Source of the DNA: Bryoerythrophyllum caledonicum
Lineage: Eukaryota; Streptophyta; Bryopsida; Pottiales; Pottiaceae
Direction: 5' to 3'
Assembly: GCA_963971425.1 (NCBI GenBank)
Contig: OZ020516.1
Coordinates: 14,372,593 to 14,436,592 of the forward strand
Length of the DNA stretch: 64,000 nucleotides
Part shown: in pieces, positions 24,112-34,660 of the stretch
How positions within the stretch are numbered: position 1 is the stretch's first letter
Layout of the letters: every line of letters starts with the position of its first letter
Program-made: the position numbers and the translations under genes
Notes under the pieces: generated by a model
The model's database searches: none
Seen by the model: only the letters and a program-made list of their open reading frames with translations
Told to the model about the DNA's origin: nothing

Positions 24112-25096
24112 TTATATCGATGTCAAATATCCTTCCATTCACCCAATAAACAACATAACCGCGCACAAACATAGAAAGTACACTGACTCCAACAACATAA
24201 GCAAACAATATACGTTATACCTATGCCATTGGCCCCACAATAACACCACCTACACCAAATGGCTCCCGCAAAGAAATCTTTTCCCTTGGCACAACCCAAA
24301 CGCTTCCTTACATAACACAAAAATCCTCACACAATACTACCTTAGAACTCAAAACAATTATACCTAAATATCACACAATTACACCACCCCCAAACACAAC
24401 CTCAAGATAGAAGATTTGTCACGCCACCTCTTATTATCCCCCCCCCTCAACATCTTTACAACCGAATGCAACCCCGAAACTGACATCCTCGCACAAACAA
24501 ATACAATCCAAATACAACATGATAATGCCCACATATACGAAAGTAGTGGTAGGCACCTAATAACCATACCACTCGCTAGACTACAGTGGTTGTGGAACCA
24601 ATTTCACAACACACTACAAACCCCTATTAAAATTGAACCAATACCCTAAACAGTTGAAACCGAAATTGTTTGGCTTTACCAAAGATATAAATACCGTATA
24701 CCTAAATATGACCTTCTAAAAATGCACACTACACACTACCCGATCCTATCTTAGACCACCTTATTACATCTCTGAATATCACACATTCATACTTTTCATC
24801 CCCAGTTACATGCTCTACAAAGATTTCAAAATTCTACTCCCTATTCGAACGCGATAAGATTTTTGGTTCTCTTGGAAAAGCTTTTGATCATAAGTGGAGC
24901 GGAATAGGCCTTGCACACCCTCACAACGAAGAAGAAACACAACAAGCAACACATTTGGCACGCCTAGGCAAACAATGATCCCAACCACAACATCACCATT
25001 ATTATTACTCCCGACACTCATTGGTACCAAAACTCTAACCCACACTTAGGCCCATTCCCGGACTCTCACATCATAGTACTATTTGAAGCGGACTCT

Positions 25097-26896
25097 ATGA
25101 CTTACAAAGAACCCACCATACCACCACAAATTCAAACACCCCGTCTTGAACCAGCAACCCTACGTATACTATGTAAACATCACCAAACAAGGGAGATAGG
25201 TATTCTAGAAAACCTCACTCATCTCACTCTCATAGCAAAAAATCTAAACATTAACAAGGTATACACCACAATTGCCCCTCCCACACCTATTTTAACCCGT
25301 GTAAACTGTAACAAAAAATGGTCTAAAACCCCCTTCACAAACATATCCGTACTACCAATTACCGAATTGAGCCCCCCACTCCCCAACTACCAAATTAATA
25401 CCAACCTTAAATTTGACCCCAACTTTAGCTACTACACTGACGGCTCCTTTAAAGAACCAACCGAAGTAAGCCCGGGACATTGGCACCGAGAAAAAGCCGG
25501 ATATGGGATATACAATTCAACCAAACAAATTAAATTAGGCAAACGACTACATGGACTCCAAAATATTCTAAGAGCCGAAATGATGGCTATACACAAAACC
25601 CTTAAGATAATCACCACTCAATATCCAAACGAAGCGGCTCACATTTTTACAGACTGCATAAATGTATTATATCTCCTTAATATACACATAAAACACCCCA
25701 CTTTACACAACAGTCACCCGGACAAAACTATCCTCACATCTATGGTTGAAATGCTCCAAAACTGCACACAAATCACTACACTCCACAAAGTCCGAGCTCA
25801 TGCTAATATCGCCGGTAATGAACAAGCCAACAAATTAGCCAAGGAAGGAAGAGAAAAAACCCACAAAAATGCCGAACACTCATACGAACACGCCCACGCC
25901 ACCCCATATTACTTTTTTAGATATGAATGGCCCTCTATGGGCAAAACTCCCGATAAAGGCCCCATAAGATTTTTGGACAAATACCTCAAAAAACATAATA
26001 TTATAAATAACCTGGAAAAACTCACAGAAAATTTCCCTAATATTGATAAATGGACCGGCAACCCAAACATTCACAACACATTGTCCAACAATTTTTGGAA
26101 AAACCCCATAATTACAGATCCACAAATCACATGCCTAATCAAATTCCGCACCGGACAATACATGGGAAATGCCTGCAAACAACTCTTCTTTGGAATAGAA
26201 AGATTCCCTACAATAACATGTCCAATTTGCAACACCACGGATCCAGACACTTGGCTACATGTCTTACTCAAGTGCCAAAACCCCCAAATACACTCACTAA
26301 TTGTCAAAAGACACAACAAAGCCGTATGGGCTATTCGTAAACTACTTGTATCATCAAACAAATCCCGATGCTTCATTCTCATGAATGTTGGTACCTTTAA
26401 TGACAACCCACAAGAAAATACTGTCCTTCCTTGGCTTTTACCATGCACATGTTGCACTCAAAGATGCCACTGTAATACAAGATTCAAACCGGACCTACTA
26501 TGTGTTAGAGGACTATCATGCAAAGACCCCCCACCAAACCACATTGACCCTAGTCTCACTATTCAATTTATTGAATTCACATATTGCAATGATAGATTCT
26601 CACTGGACACTATTGCAAACAAAACAAATAAATACCAACCACTACTTGACGATATTCAAGCACTAGGGTGGAAAGTAGACCCCCTCACAGTCATCACGGC
26701 GGGTGCTAGAGCCACCACCTTCATTCCCTCAATTACAACCCTTGAAGAAACATTTAAAATCCCCATCACTTCAATCAAAACCACTTTTTCAAATATTAAC
26801 ACTATTGCAATTCAACACGCTATGTCGATACCCCTGCATAAACGAAAACTTGAAAACAACCAACCCCTTCCCGACGCCTTGTACCCCCCTCCATAG
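25097..26896 (+). CDS. Retrotransposon C-terminal polyprotein: RNase H plus PD-(D/E)xK-like endonuclease
   Basis: The frame is open for 599 codons and continues upstream of the first ATG (HIIVLFEADS precedes it), so this is a fragment of a longer protein. Residues about 110-250 form an RNase H type I fold: Asp115 in YYTDGSF, Glu161 in RAEMMAI, Asp186 in FTDCINVLY, and the final GNEQAN motif. There residue 245 is Asn where Asp is usual, so activity may be lost. A Cys/His cluster follows (CPICNTT...WLHVLLKC, about 370-395), as in many LINEs. Residues about 440-535 contain Cys-rich CTCCTQRCHC, then Pro465-Asp466, Glu493 (FIEFTY), and Lys509/Lys512 (KTNKY). This order resembles the restriction-like endonuclease of RLE-type LINEs, which nicks target DNA. 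The RNase H is a firm call; the endonuclease is an inference from motif order. Confidence 0.7.
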   Translation: MTYKEPTIPPQIQTPRLEPATLRILCKHHQTREIGILENLTHLTLIAKNLNINKVYTTIAPPTPILTRVNCNKKWSKTPFTNISVLPITELSPPLPNYQINTNLKFDPNFSYYTDGSFKEPTEVSPGHWHREKAGYGIYNSTKQIKLGKRLHGLQNILRAEMMAIHKTLKIITTQYPNEAAHIFTDCINVLYLLNIHIKHPTLHNSHPDKTILTSMVEMLQNCTQITTLHKVRAHANIAGNEQANKLAKEGREKTHKNAEHSYEHAHATPYYFFRYEWPSMGKTPDKGPIRFLDKYLKKHNIINNLEKLTENFPNIDKWTGNPNIHNTLSNNFWKNPIITDPQITCLIKFRTGQYMGNACKQLFFGIERFPTITCPICNTTDPDTWLHVLLKCQNPQIHSLIVKRHNKAVWAIRKLLVSSNKSRCFILMNVGTFNDNPQENTVLPWLLPCTCCTQRCHCNTRFKPDLLCVRGLSCKDPPPNHIDPSLTIQFIEFTYCNDRFSLDTIANKTNKYQPLLDDIQALGWKVDPLTVITAGARATTFIPSITTLEETFKIPITSIKTTFSNINTIAIQHAMSIPLHKRKLENNQPLPDALYPPP

Positions 26897-27110
26897 ACTA
26901 CATTTGCACTTCACCGTACACGCCTTCCCTCTTTTGGAGACTTTTGGGATCTATGGTCCTTTGTTCTTGGCTACTTGTTACTCGATACATAGTGTCCACC
27001 CTCGAAAGGGGGAAGTAGTTCTATACTACTAACCCATGTCCGGTGGGCATGGACTTAGTGGTGGAATGAACGGACATTTTATTCACGCCGGCCCCCTTTG
27101 GGAACCGGCG

Positions 27111-27911
27111 TTCTTCTTCTTCTTCTTCTTCTTCTTCTTCTTCTTCTTCTTCTTCTTCTTCTTCTTCTTCTTCTTCTTCTTCTTCTTCTTCTTCTTCTTC
27201 TTCTTCTTCTTCTTCTTCTTCTTCTTCTTCTTCTTCTTCTTCTTCTTCTTCTTCTTCTTCTTCTTCTTCTTCTTCTTCTTCTTCTTCTTCTTCTTCTTCT
27301 TCTTCTTCTTCTTCTTCTTCTTCTTCTTCTTCTTCTTCTTCTTCTTCTTCTTCTTCTTCTTCTTCTTCTTCTTCTTCTTCTTCTTCTTCTTCTTCTTCTT
27401 CTTCTTCTTCTTCTTCTTCTTCTTCTTCTTCTTCTTCTTCTTCTTCTTCTTCTTCTTCTTCTTCTTCTTCTTCTTCTTCTTCTTCTTCTTCTTCTTCTTC
27501 TTCTTCTTCTTCTTCTTCTTCTTCTTCTTCTTCTTCTTCTTCTTCTTCTTCTTCTTCTTCTTCTTCTTCTTCTTCTTCTTCTTCTTCTTCTTCTTCTTCT
27601 TCTTCTTCTTCTTCTTCTTCTTCTTCTTCTTCTTCTTCTTCTTCTTCTTCTTCTTCTTCTTCTTCTTCTTCTTCTTCTTCTTCTTCTTCTTCTTCTTCTT
27701 CTTCTTCTTCTTCTTCTTCTTCTTCTTCTTCTTCTTCTTCTTCTTCTTCTTCTTCTTCTTCTTCTTCTTCTTCTTCTTCTTCTTCTTCTTCTTCTTCTTC
27801 TTCTTCTTCTTCTTCTTCTTCTTCTTCTTCTTCTTCTTCTTCTTCTTCTTCTTCTTCTTCTTCTTCTTCTTCTTCTTCTTCTTCTTCTTCTTCTTCTTCT
27901 TCTTCTTCTTC
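27111..27911 (+). repeat. Perfect (TTC)267 microsatellite, retrotransposon 3' tail
   Basis: 801 consecutive bases are uninterrupted TTC repeats. They directly follow the 3' non-coding part of the LINE, and many non-LTR elements end in short tandem units. The opposite strand is (GAA)n, a purine tract able to form triplex structures. The absence of any interruption implies recent expansion or collapse/extension in assembly. Confidence 0.95.
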
Positions 27912-28152
27912 GATGTGAAATCAGATCATGGATTTCTAAAATTTATGTTGAAGATGTGGATAAATACAGTAGTAGTTTTGTCAGGAGGAATTTGAATACA
28001 AATGCACAAAATTAAAGTTAGTGGGTTTTGAATTTTGAATTTTGAATTTCAAATGAATAAAGCAAGCATGGTGAGCCAAGGTACCATAGAGTTGACTATT
28101 ACAGGTGTAGAACTTGAATAGTATTATTGTAGAGCCAAATGGTGCAATTTTA

Positions 28153-28373
28153 TTAACCCCTGAAGGGTCAAGGCATTTTAGAGGAATCTCTACTCCATTG
28201 ATTATAATTTGCCAAGCTAAACTTTTTGAGAATGAAACTGTAGGATCTTCTAAACTTGTATGAGATGATATGGTTAAAATTTTGTGAATTTTGACCGTAC
28301 GGATCGAAAGATGATTACAACCAAAGTGAAATTTTTTGTATCTTGTAGATACACTTGGGCCTTTAGGGATTAA
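28153..28373. mobile_element. TTAA element, compact copy 2
   Basis: It starts TTAACCCCTGAAGGGTCAAG and ends TTGGGCCTTTAGGGATTAA. Only 221 bp long, it contains the family motif GACCGTACGGATCGAAAGAT. It lacks the 1042-bp insertion present in copy 1 and so serves as the empty-site reference. Confidence 0.75.
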
Positions 28374-28421
28374 GCGGGAAGCATTGACAAAAAGTTTTTG
28401 ATAGCCCTCATTAATTTTTCT

Positions 28422-28955
28422 TTAACCACTGAAGGCCTGCAATATTTTTGCACCCAAACTCACTGATAATTGCCAATTCAATGCATTCAACACAAAATGC
28501 AAATTAATGCAACATTTTTGGTCCAACAATTATTTTATCAAAATGCAAATTAATGCAACAAGTTTTGAATATATTTTATCCTTCTCATATTTTTTATATT
28601 GAAAAATCCGTATGGTAGATGCAAAGATTTCCATTTTCATTCCAAGAGGAATTTTTATTTTTTTTTAAATGGAAAAAATCTTGAATTTTTATTGAATTTG
28701 GAAATAATTAAAGTTTTGCTACACTATTTGATATATATCACACTAAACGGCTGCACTATTTGTATATGTTTCTCAAAAAATTTGTAACTTTTAAACTGTA
28801 AGTCAGATTTCTACAAATATTATATTTATGGAAAGATAATAAAAAGTTGCCTATTCAATATAAAATCTCAAAATATCATGCCTAAATTTGAGATTGTGGG
28901 ACCTTATCCAAACTCAAAATGTCCCTTGAGGGGACATTGGGCATTTAGGGGTTAA
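28422..28955. mobile_element. TTAA element, copy 3
   Basis: It begins TTAACCACTGAAGGCC and ends GGGCATTTAGGGGTTAA. The interior shares AAATCCGTA(T/C)(G/A)GTAGATGCAAAGATTT and later blocks with the copy at 35496-36270. AT-rich, non-coding. Confidence 0.65.
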
Positions 28956-29084
28956 AATGTGTAGAAATAAAGGATTTTACCCTCTTTTCAAAAACGATTT
29001 ATTCTCATAATAGAGGCATGATAATTTTATCCATTATTCTTATTTTAGGTCCAACAATCATTTAAGTAAAATTTGATCCCTATA

Positions 29085-30027
29085 TTACCAAGCCATTTTC
29101 CAACCAAAAACACTTTAAAATTTCTTGTTTCATTGCAATGAGTAAGGAAGAAAACCATAACCTACATTTCTAGCTGTAACCATGGGATCTCAATTAAGGT
29201 TTATTAAATAAGATACTCACAAAATTTCATCAACTTTGACTGCAAGGATTGAAAGAGTATAGTGTTTGAAGTACAGTAGAGGGTTCATTTTTTTCCTTGC
29301 GTTTAGTGGATCAACGTGCTTTGACTTCACATAATGTCCAATTTTTGCACTACACAAGGTCTAAATCATTACCATTATGTTTAGCATTATATTAGTTCCT
29401 TGTACTCCAATTTTTAGAGGTAAAAAAAGGGTGTAGCATATTCAAAATGATTGTGCAAGAAGTGGAGGTTCAAAAATTGACAATTCACGTTTTAATTTTT
29501 TTGTGAACTTAATATGTTCTAGAATGAGAATCCAAATGGTCAATGAAAAGGTTTACAACACGTATTGCCGTGGGGAGAATAAAAAGTAGACAAAATGACA
29601 ATCTCTAAGTTTTATGTGGAAAGGAAGAAGATTTTTTGATACCTTGCTTGACAATGTGCGACAATGTGTGAAAATGTTCAACTTGGATTTATATGCTTTT
29701 TCCTCTAAAGACAAGATTTTTTTTTTGACGACATGAAAGGAAATAATATTATTTGCTAGTATTGGAAATCTCACATTCATTAGAGTGTCCTAGGAAAAGT
29801 TTTTGGATGTGCGCGACGTGCCCGCTCTCCCCATTTGAACTTCAAATCCCTATTACTTTTTCATGAAATGTTGGTTTTAGGAAAAAAAATGAGACTCACA
29901 CAAAGCTCTTAGTAATGTCCATCTATAGTAAAAATTTCAAAAAATAATGATAGAAAATTGACATAGGAGGAACCTACCCATACCTTCAAGAGTTCCTGAA
30001 GGGAACTCTTGGTAATTTAGGGGTTAA
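29085..30027. mobile_element. TTAA element, copy 4 (left end unclear)
   Basis: The right end is AATTTAGGGGTTAA. The interior (GACTGCAAGGATTGAAAGAG, TTTTTGCACTACACAAGGTC, GGGTGTAGCATATTCAAAA) is strongly similar to copies at 42437-43367 and in the CAN intron. The left end could not be found precisely. Confidence 0.6.
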
Positions 30028-30883
30028 AATTGAATTGTTTACCTTAATAGTAAATGACTACTTTTCATACTTCTAGTCATTAGAAGTCCATTTCTCTTAT
30101 CATAAACAATTCCATTACTTGTGAATATTGGCATGCAATGATTTATTACAACTTAGAAAGTAGATTTATAAAATTTTGCATTATGTAGTGGCAAAAGATG
30201 CCACTATCTTGAGTCAAAATACACAGACCCTATATGCACTAGGAAGATAAAAACCATACGGCACGCTTCAAATTTATGTATGTTACAATTGGTGCGGTGA
30301 GTTTTCCAAGACAACCATAAGTTAGACACAAATTTCTAACATTACAACCTAAAGCTCCAAATCCATTAAAATCCTAAACCACATATCAGAAACACCATGA
30401 AGCACCTTAATCCTTTAAGAATCAAAGGCCCATAGGTGGTAATCTTTGGAGTAATATGCAAATTTGGTGGATCAATACTTCATCTCTGTATGATCTGTAA
30501 TCTAAGTTAAGTTCCAAGGATTTGTGCGCTTTTGACGAATGCGGCTAGAATGTGCTGCAAAGTATGCCAGACATACTACAATGATTCCCGTGAAGTAGAG
30601 TCACAATGAAATGTACCCTCTTAATAGATGATGATCTACATGATCTATCATACTTGTAGATTCTTTCCAGACCTAGTGAGCTCGTTGGCCTTAAAGGGTT
30701 AAAGAAAGTTCACACCAAATGATGTAGACCACCTTTGACATTCTAGAACCACTGCTAGACTCTAGAAAGAAACTTCCCTTCACATTCAATTTGATGAAGT
30801 AAACACGAGAGCGGAGGTGGAGGCCAATTGCTATGTTTCAATTATTTTTTATTCCCATCAAAGCAAATTGTTTCTCCAATCTA
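30028..30883. other. Repeat-derived spacer, no gene
   Basis: AT-rich sequence without a supported frame. A degraded TTAA-family edge may lie near 30408 (TTAATCCTTTAAGAATCAAA) and its partner near 30691 (GGCCTTAAAGGGTTAAAG), but the match is weak. Confidence 0.35.
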
Positions 30884-31086
30884 CTACACCAAACATTGAA
30901 TATAGTGTGGATTCATAATTGATGTGGATCACCCACACTAATTTGCATCAAACACATGCATGTCAAAATCTGATTGGCTATTTGTTTTCAAGCAAGTGAG
31001 TGCTACTCGCCGATTGGATGTAAATTTCCAATTAGTGTAGAAATTTGAACTACTCTAGTCTACACTATATGCAGTGTTTGGTGTAG
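30884..31086. mobile_element. Fold-back MITE with TA borders
   Basis: The left end is CTACACCAAACATTGAATAT and the right end is its near inverse, ATGCAGTGTTTGGTGTAG. TA flanks both ends. The 203-bp unit has no coding frame. CTACAC/GTGTAG motifs recur inside and also in the element at 41774-42336. Confidence 0.6.
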
Positions 31087-31881
31087 TACATACCACTACT
31101 CAAACCATCATGCACATTCAAGTTATTGTACTCTCTAGTAATACAAACTACCGCTTTGACACTTGTCGTCCACAAACACATATTCGTTCAAAAATAACAT
31201 CGTGCCAATAGGTGAGAGCGCACAATTAGAGACAAACTGAAAGCAACGATGGCTAAACCATCATCGTTGCCTCTATAAACAACAAAAATAATAGTTAACA
31301 GAAGAAACTATCGACCAACTAACAACCTAGGCTAAGGGAAAAGAAATAAATACCCAAACCACAACATTTAGTAATTGGTCTATAAGTACCCCTTTACTCG
31401 CCTCCTTTGCCTGTGTTGAAGCCCTTTCATACCGGCAAAGTACACACTTAACGTGAACTAGAGGAACAACCAATCATGAAAACCTCTCAAGTCTAGAGAA
31501 ATTAAGTTGATCTACAGAAAGGATACCAAGAGACCGTGTAGTCAAAGGATAGGGCGGGTGCAATGGAAGCCCCATTGTTAATCGTCTCCAACACTTTTTA
31601 ATGGCTAGACCTTGTCTACGTAGGCTCTCAATGTGCTAAACACTGTGGACACGACCAATGATCCACTCGGACTTCTAAAAGAGGTGGAGGTAGACATTCT
31701 AGATGCCATCTTGTAGAACACACGTCACGAATTACCATTGTGGATACCCGTGTGGCACTACCACGCAAACAACACTATAATTCAACAGAAATTTATATAA
31801 AGTCTTAGGTGTACCGTGCCATCAATGTGTAGCAAATGGCAAGGCACACAATTGCGCGTGTGATCCTTCTACAATTTGCCA
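31087..31881. other. No gene recognised
   Basis: About 800 bases next to the gypsy pol fragment. It could be the diverged 3' end of that element, but no motif supports this. Confidence 0.3.
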
Positions 31882-33045
31882 TCACCCCTCCAATAGTAAC
31901 ACACCGAAATCTTTTACCTCACAAACTCGCAAGGTTGTCTGTTTTGCTATCACATCTAAGGTGGTGGACGCTGCTTGCTGCAAATACACATAATCTCCAA
32001 GAGTAAAACGCCACACTTGCAGTCGGTAGCCTCCTCGCCGTTTCGTAGCATAGCGCAACGTATCCCAATGTTGAACAATGGAGAGATTCTCCAATGCCAT
32101 GGCCATCACCCGCTTGTACAACTCCGCCCGTTGCTCACACAATTGAGTCTATGTGTCTGGATTGTCCATGTTAGCCAACACGGTGTCAGCATCTGCACTA
32201 GGCCACCAAAGCTTGAACTTGTGACTGCATTCCTTACCATCAATAGTGAAGCTGAAGCAAGCTGTGAGTCCTCCGCACTTCAAAGTTCCTAAGGTCTTCA
32301 TGTGTGTTCTTAATAAGCTTCAGTCTCTCCAATGGAAAAGGCACAACCTTCCGGGTATCATCCGGCCACACTTTCAAAAGATGAGTCGTCTCCCACATGA
32401 ACCATTTGGCTTGTTGTGAGATCCAATCTCTCTGTTTAGCAGACCACATAGGCACTACTTCTCCATTCTTCAAAAATTGCATTACGTTCGTGTCCTCAAA
32501 AATGTCTTTTGGCGCCCCCAGATTCTTCACCACCATCCTCATCTAATGTGGCTACGATAGCTTCTTCGTTGTTATCTCCATCATCGCCAATACACTTTGA
32601 AAGGCCAAACAATGCCAACATGGCAACGGATCAACCTCATTCTCACCGTGCCACCTAGCGCTTGTAGCATCCGTTTGGTTTGGAATTGGAGTGTGGCTGA
32701 AGTTGTCAGCATCCATATTCTCTAACTTGGCAGTGTGAACCACCTTGAAGTCGTTCTCCATCAACATCAAGGCCCACCGCGCTAGCTTTCCTGTGATTAT
32801 CTCAAATTCCATCAACCACTTTAAAGGTTGATGATCTGTAATCAATAGGAACTCGATACCATAAAGGTAACACCTAAAATGAACAATTGCTCATATTGCG
32901 GCCAAGCATTTCCCTTCATACGAGCAATGTTGAGCCTTTGCATTTTTGTTAGACTCACCGGCTTATGCAATCACGAACTCCTTTCCGTCATCATTTATTT
33001 GCATCAACACCGCACTGTTAATTGCGGATTGGTGTTTTTAGTCGT
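31882..33045 (-). pseudogene. Ty3/gypsy pol fragment (RNase H and integrase), reverse strand
   Basis: Read on the reverse strand, a decayed pol begins with the end of reverse transcriptase / start of RNase H (AVLMQINDDGKEFVIA, then SSYEGK-type sequence with stops). The frame 32845-32552 opens with TDHQPLKWLM and carries KVVHTAKLENMDADNFSHTP, the classic gypsy RNase H block. The next frame (32542-32240) contains the integrase zinc-binding-like FEVRRTHSLL. The last frame (32142-31882) resembles the integrase C-terminal region (WRFTLGDYVYLQ). Frames are broken by stops and shifts. Gag, protease and most of reverse transcriptase are missing; the fragment ends where an LTR-like block starts at 33049. 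Confidence 0.75.
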
Positions 33046-33048
33046 AAG

Positions 33049-33465
33049 TGTCAAGTTGGTAGAGAGAGATATCGATAAAGATAGTCATCGATAGCAGAAC
33101 TACACTAGAGAATCGATAACTTGGACCGCCTTGATAAAAAATGTATATGGTAAAAAACCGACTAGCCCGATCTACTTTCTTGGTAGATCTAAACGACTAT
33201 AAATAAAGCACGACAAGGAGAAAATCTTCTTCTTCTTTTTTGCTCTTCACTTGTGTACCTTGAGTGTGAGTGTTGCTAAAGTCGAAGTAGCCTTTAGGTG
33301 TTTGGTTCCAAAGATTACCGAGACCCTTTCTTTGTTATTGTGATTGTGTATTCTGAGGTTTTACTAACTCCCAGTTGCATCTCCGTTAGACTTTAGCTTT
33401 CGATTACTGATAATATATCCTTGAGACCTAATTAGCAAGTCGATAGGTGTAAACCCTAGTTAACA
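33049..33465 (+). repeat. LTR-like block with TATA box
   Basis: The block begins TGTCAAGTTGGTAGAG and could end ...AGTTAACA, giving TG...CA borders. TATAAATA lies at 33198-33205. A CTTCTTCTTC tract and a terminator-like GT-rich part follow. The bases just after (TTTGGAGACCATG) may be a primer-binding site. No second copy exists in the window, so the call is tentative. Confidence 0.4.
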
Positions 33466-33575
33466 TTTGGAGACCATGTGGCATCTGTTGCTGGAAGGCA
33501 AGAATGACCAGGAGTGTCGGTAGCACTTTAAAAATTGTGCTTTATGTTGTTTATCTATTGATGGCTTCGTTCATG

Positions 33576-33781
33576 CAAAGTTGTCGGTTGTGCCGAACGG
33601 TCTTCCGTGTTTTGTGTGTGGTGAGAAGGGCGCCGCTACCATGTTGTTTTGTGATCATTGTCAGCCAGGTTGGCACATGGCTTGCTTGACGCTGCCTCTT
33701 TCTACTCTATCGTTCGGGGATTGGACTTGCCCTCGTTGTCGGAGGTCTTTGAGCCACATTTCATCTGATGAAACAACTTGA
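33576..33781 (+). pseudogene. PHD-finger fragment, probably from a retroelement
   Basis: The open stretch encodes a near-complete PHD zinc finger: CFVCG, then LFCDHC, GWHMACL and WTCPRC give the Cys4-His-Cys3 spacing. The hydrophobic and Trp positions also fit. PHD fingers read histone tails. Here the finger sits about 110 bases after an LTR-like block and has no proper start or partner domain. A fragment of a PHD-bearing retrotransposon is the simplest reading; a decayed host chromatin gene is the alternative. It ends in TGA at 33779-33781. Downstream, WTKELATKLPK-like coding may continue out of frame near 33865. Confidence 0.55.
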
Positions 33782-34112
33782 ATTCCTCGTGGACTTGTCA
33801 CTGTGTGGTGCATTGCCATCTAGTTAGAGTTCATGGTTTTGATCAGGGATAGGCAATATGGAGATTGACCAAGGAATTGGCAACAAAGTTGCCTAAGGTA
33901 ATTAAAGATGGGGCTCACATTGCACCTAATTTATCTTCTCTTTGTTACTTCTTTATATGCTTCTTGATTCGGCGACGGGCAATATTTTCGAATGGATGCG
34001 TACAGTTGTTGCAGCGACATCAACGTGGCGTTTAGTCTTGTTAGTGCTGTTTGGTCATAATTGGATCGAGGGTCTCTTTGTCCGCTAGGGTGGACACTTA
34101 ATGATGTATTAT
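33782..34112. other. Decayed sequence after the PHD fragment
   Basis: Possible leftover coding of the same element, but interrupted and not assignable. Confidence 0.3.
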
Positions 34113-34196
34113 TTGTACTTATTTTAGTGTATGTTTTTCGTTTATTTGATGTTGGTTAAGACTCTCGATCTGTTGTGGTTATCAATCTTTCTTTAC
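34113..34196 (+). repeat. Direct repeat left of the solo LTR
   Basis: About 84 bases (TTTTAGTGTATG..., GTTTATTTGATGTTGGTTA, GACTCTCGAT...) recur at 34577-34660 with about 10 differences. The two copies flank the LTR at 34205-34558. Confidence 0.65.
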
Positions 34197-34204
34197 ACGA
34201 CAGC

Positions 34205-34558
34205 TCTCACGGGACGTGGCGTCGAAGACCTCTTTGCATAGTAGTGTTTTAGCATAGATCAATTTGTTACTAATCTACGGGTTTAGGAACATATGGCGGT
34301 GCACCACATTTATCCGTGAATGATTTCCATCCACTTATGATTGTGTGTTCGTATAGCACCGAACATGTCCTTGACTTGACGTCTTTGTCAACTTAAGCTT
34401 TGTGAGTAAGTTTGAGAGTATTTAGTGATTACCTTTGCTTGAAAGTGATTATTTATCATTAGTAAAGGCTTGGCATTCTATTATATTACTTGCACTCGTT
34501 GATTCTCCAGTTGTGAAGTGCGAGACACTTGACTATCCTATGATTTACTAGTTGTTCC
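34205..34558 (+). repeat. Solo LTR of the A/C retrotransposon family
   Basis: It aligns with the LTRs at 4117-4473 (reversed) and 51346-51703: GGGACGTGGCGTCGAAG, then TACTAATCTACGGGTTTAGG, then CACTCGTTGATTCTCC. Similarity stops at both LTR borders, and no internal sequence follows. This is the usual footprint of LTR-LTR recombination. Confidence 0.65.
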
Positions 34559-34576
34559 TTGAGGGTGTACTACGTA

Positions 34577-34660
34577 TATTTGTTTTAGTGTATGGTTTTT
34601 GTTTATTTGATGTTGGTTAGGACTCTCGATTTGTTGTAGTTATTGATCTTTCTTTATAGG
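34577..34660 (+). repeat. Direct repeat right of the solo LTR
   Basis: Second copy of the 84-base flanking repeat. It is too long to be a target-site duplication. Confidence 0.65.

Larger units (their letters stand above)
24112..27911 (+). mobile_element. 5'-truncated non-LTR retrotransposon with RNase H and endonuclease-like domain
   Basis: The forward strand is strikingly poor in G and rich in A and C across the coding part (to about 26900). The downstream half encodes one long intact frame (25097-26896). Upstream, 24815-24979 encodes the preceding protein segment in another frame (FERDKIFGSLGKAFDHKWSG), so the copy is decayed. A non-coding 3' section with the hairpin-like GCCGGCCCCCTTTGGGAACC leads straight into 267 TTC repeats, which look like its 3' tail. 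No reverse transcriptase core could be recognised in 24112-24800. Confidence 0.75.

Noticed and set aside
27036-28015. Two long open frames encoding poly-Phe and poly-Leu
   Set aside because: They are only translations of the (TTC)267 microsatellite in two frames.
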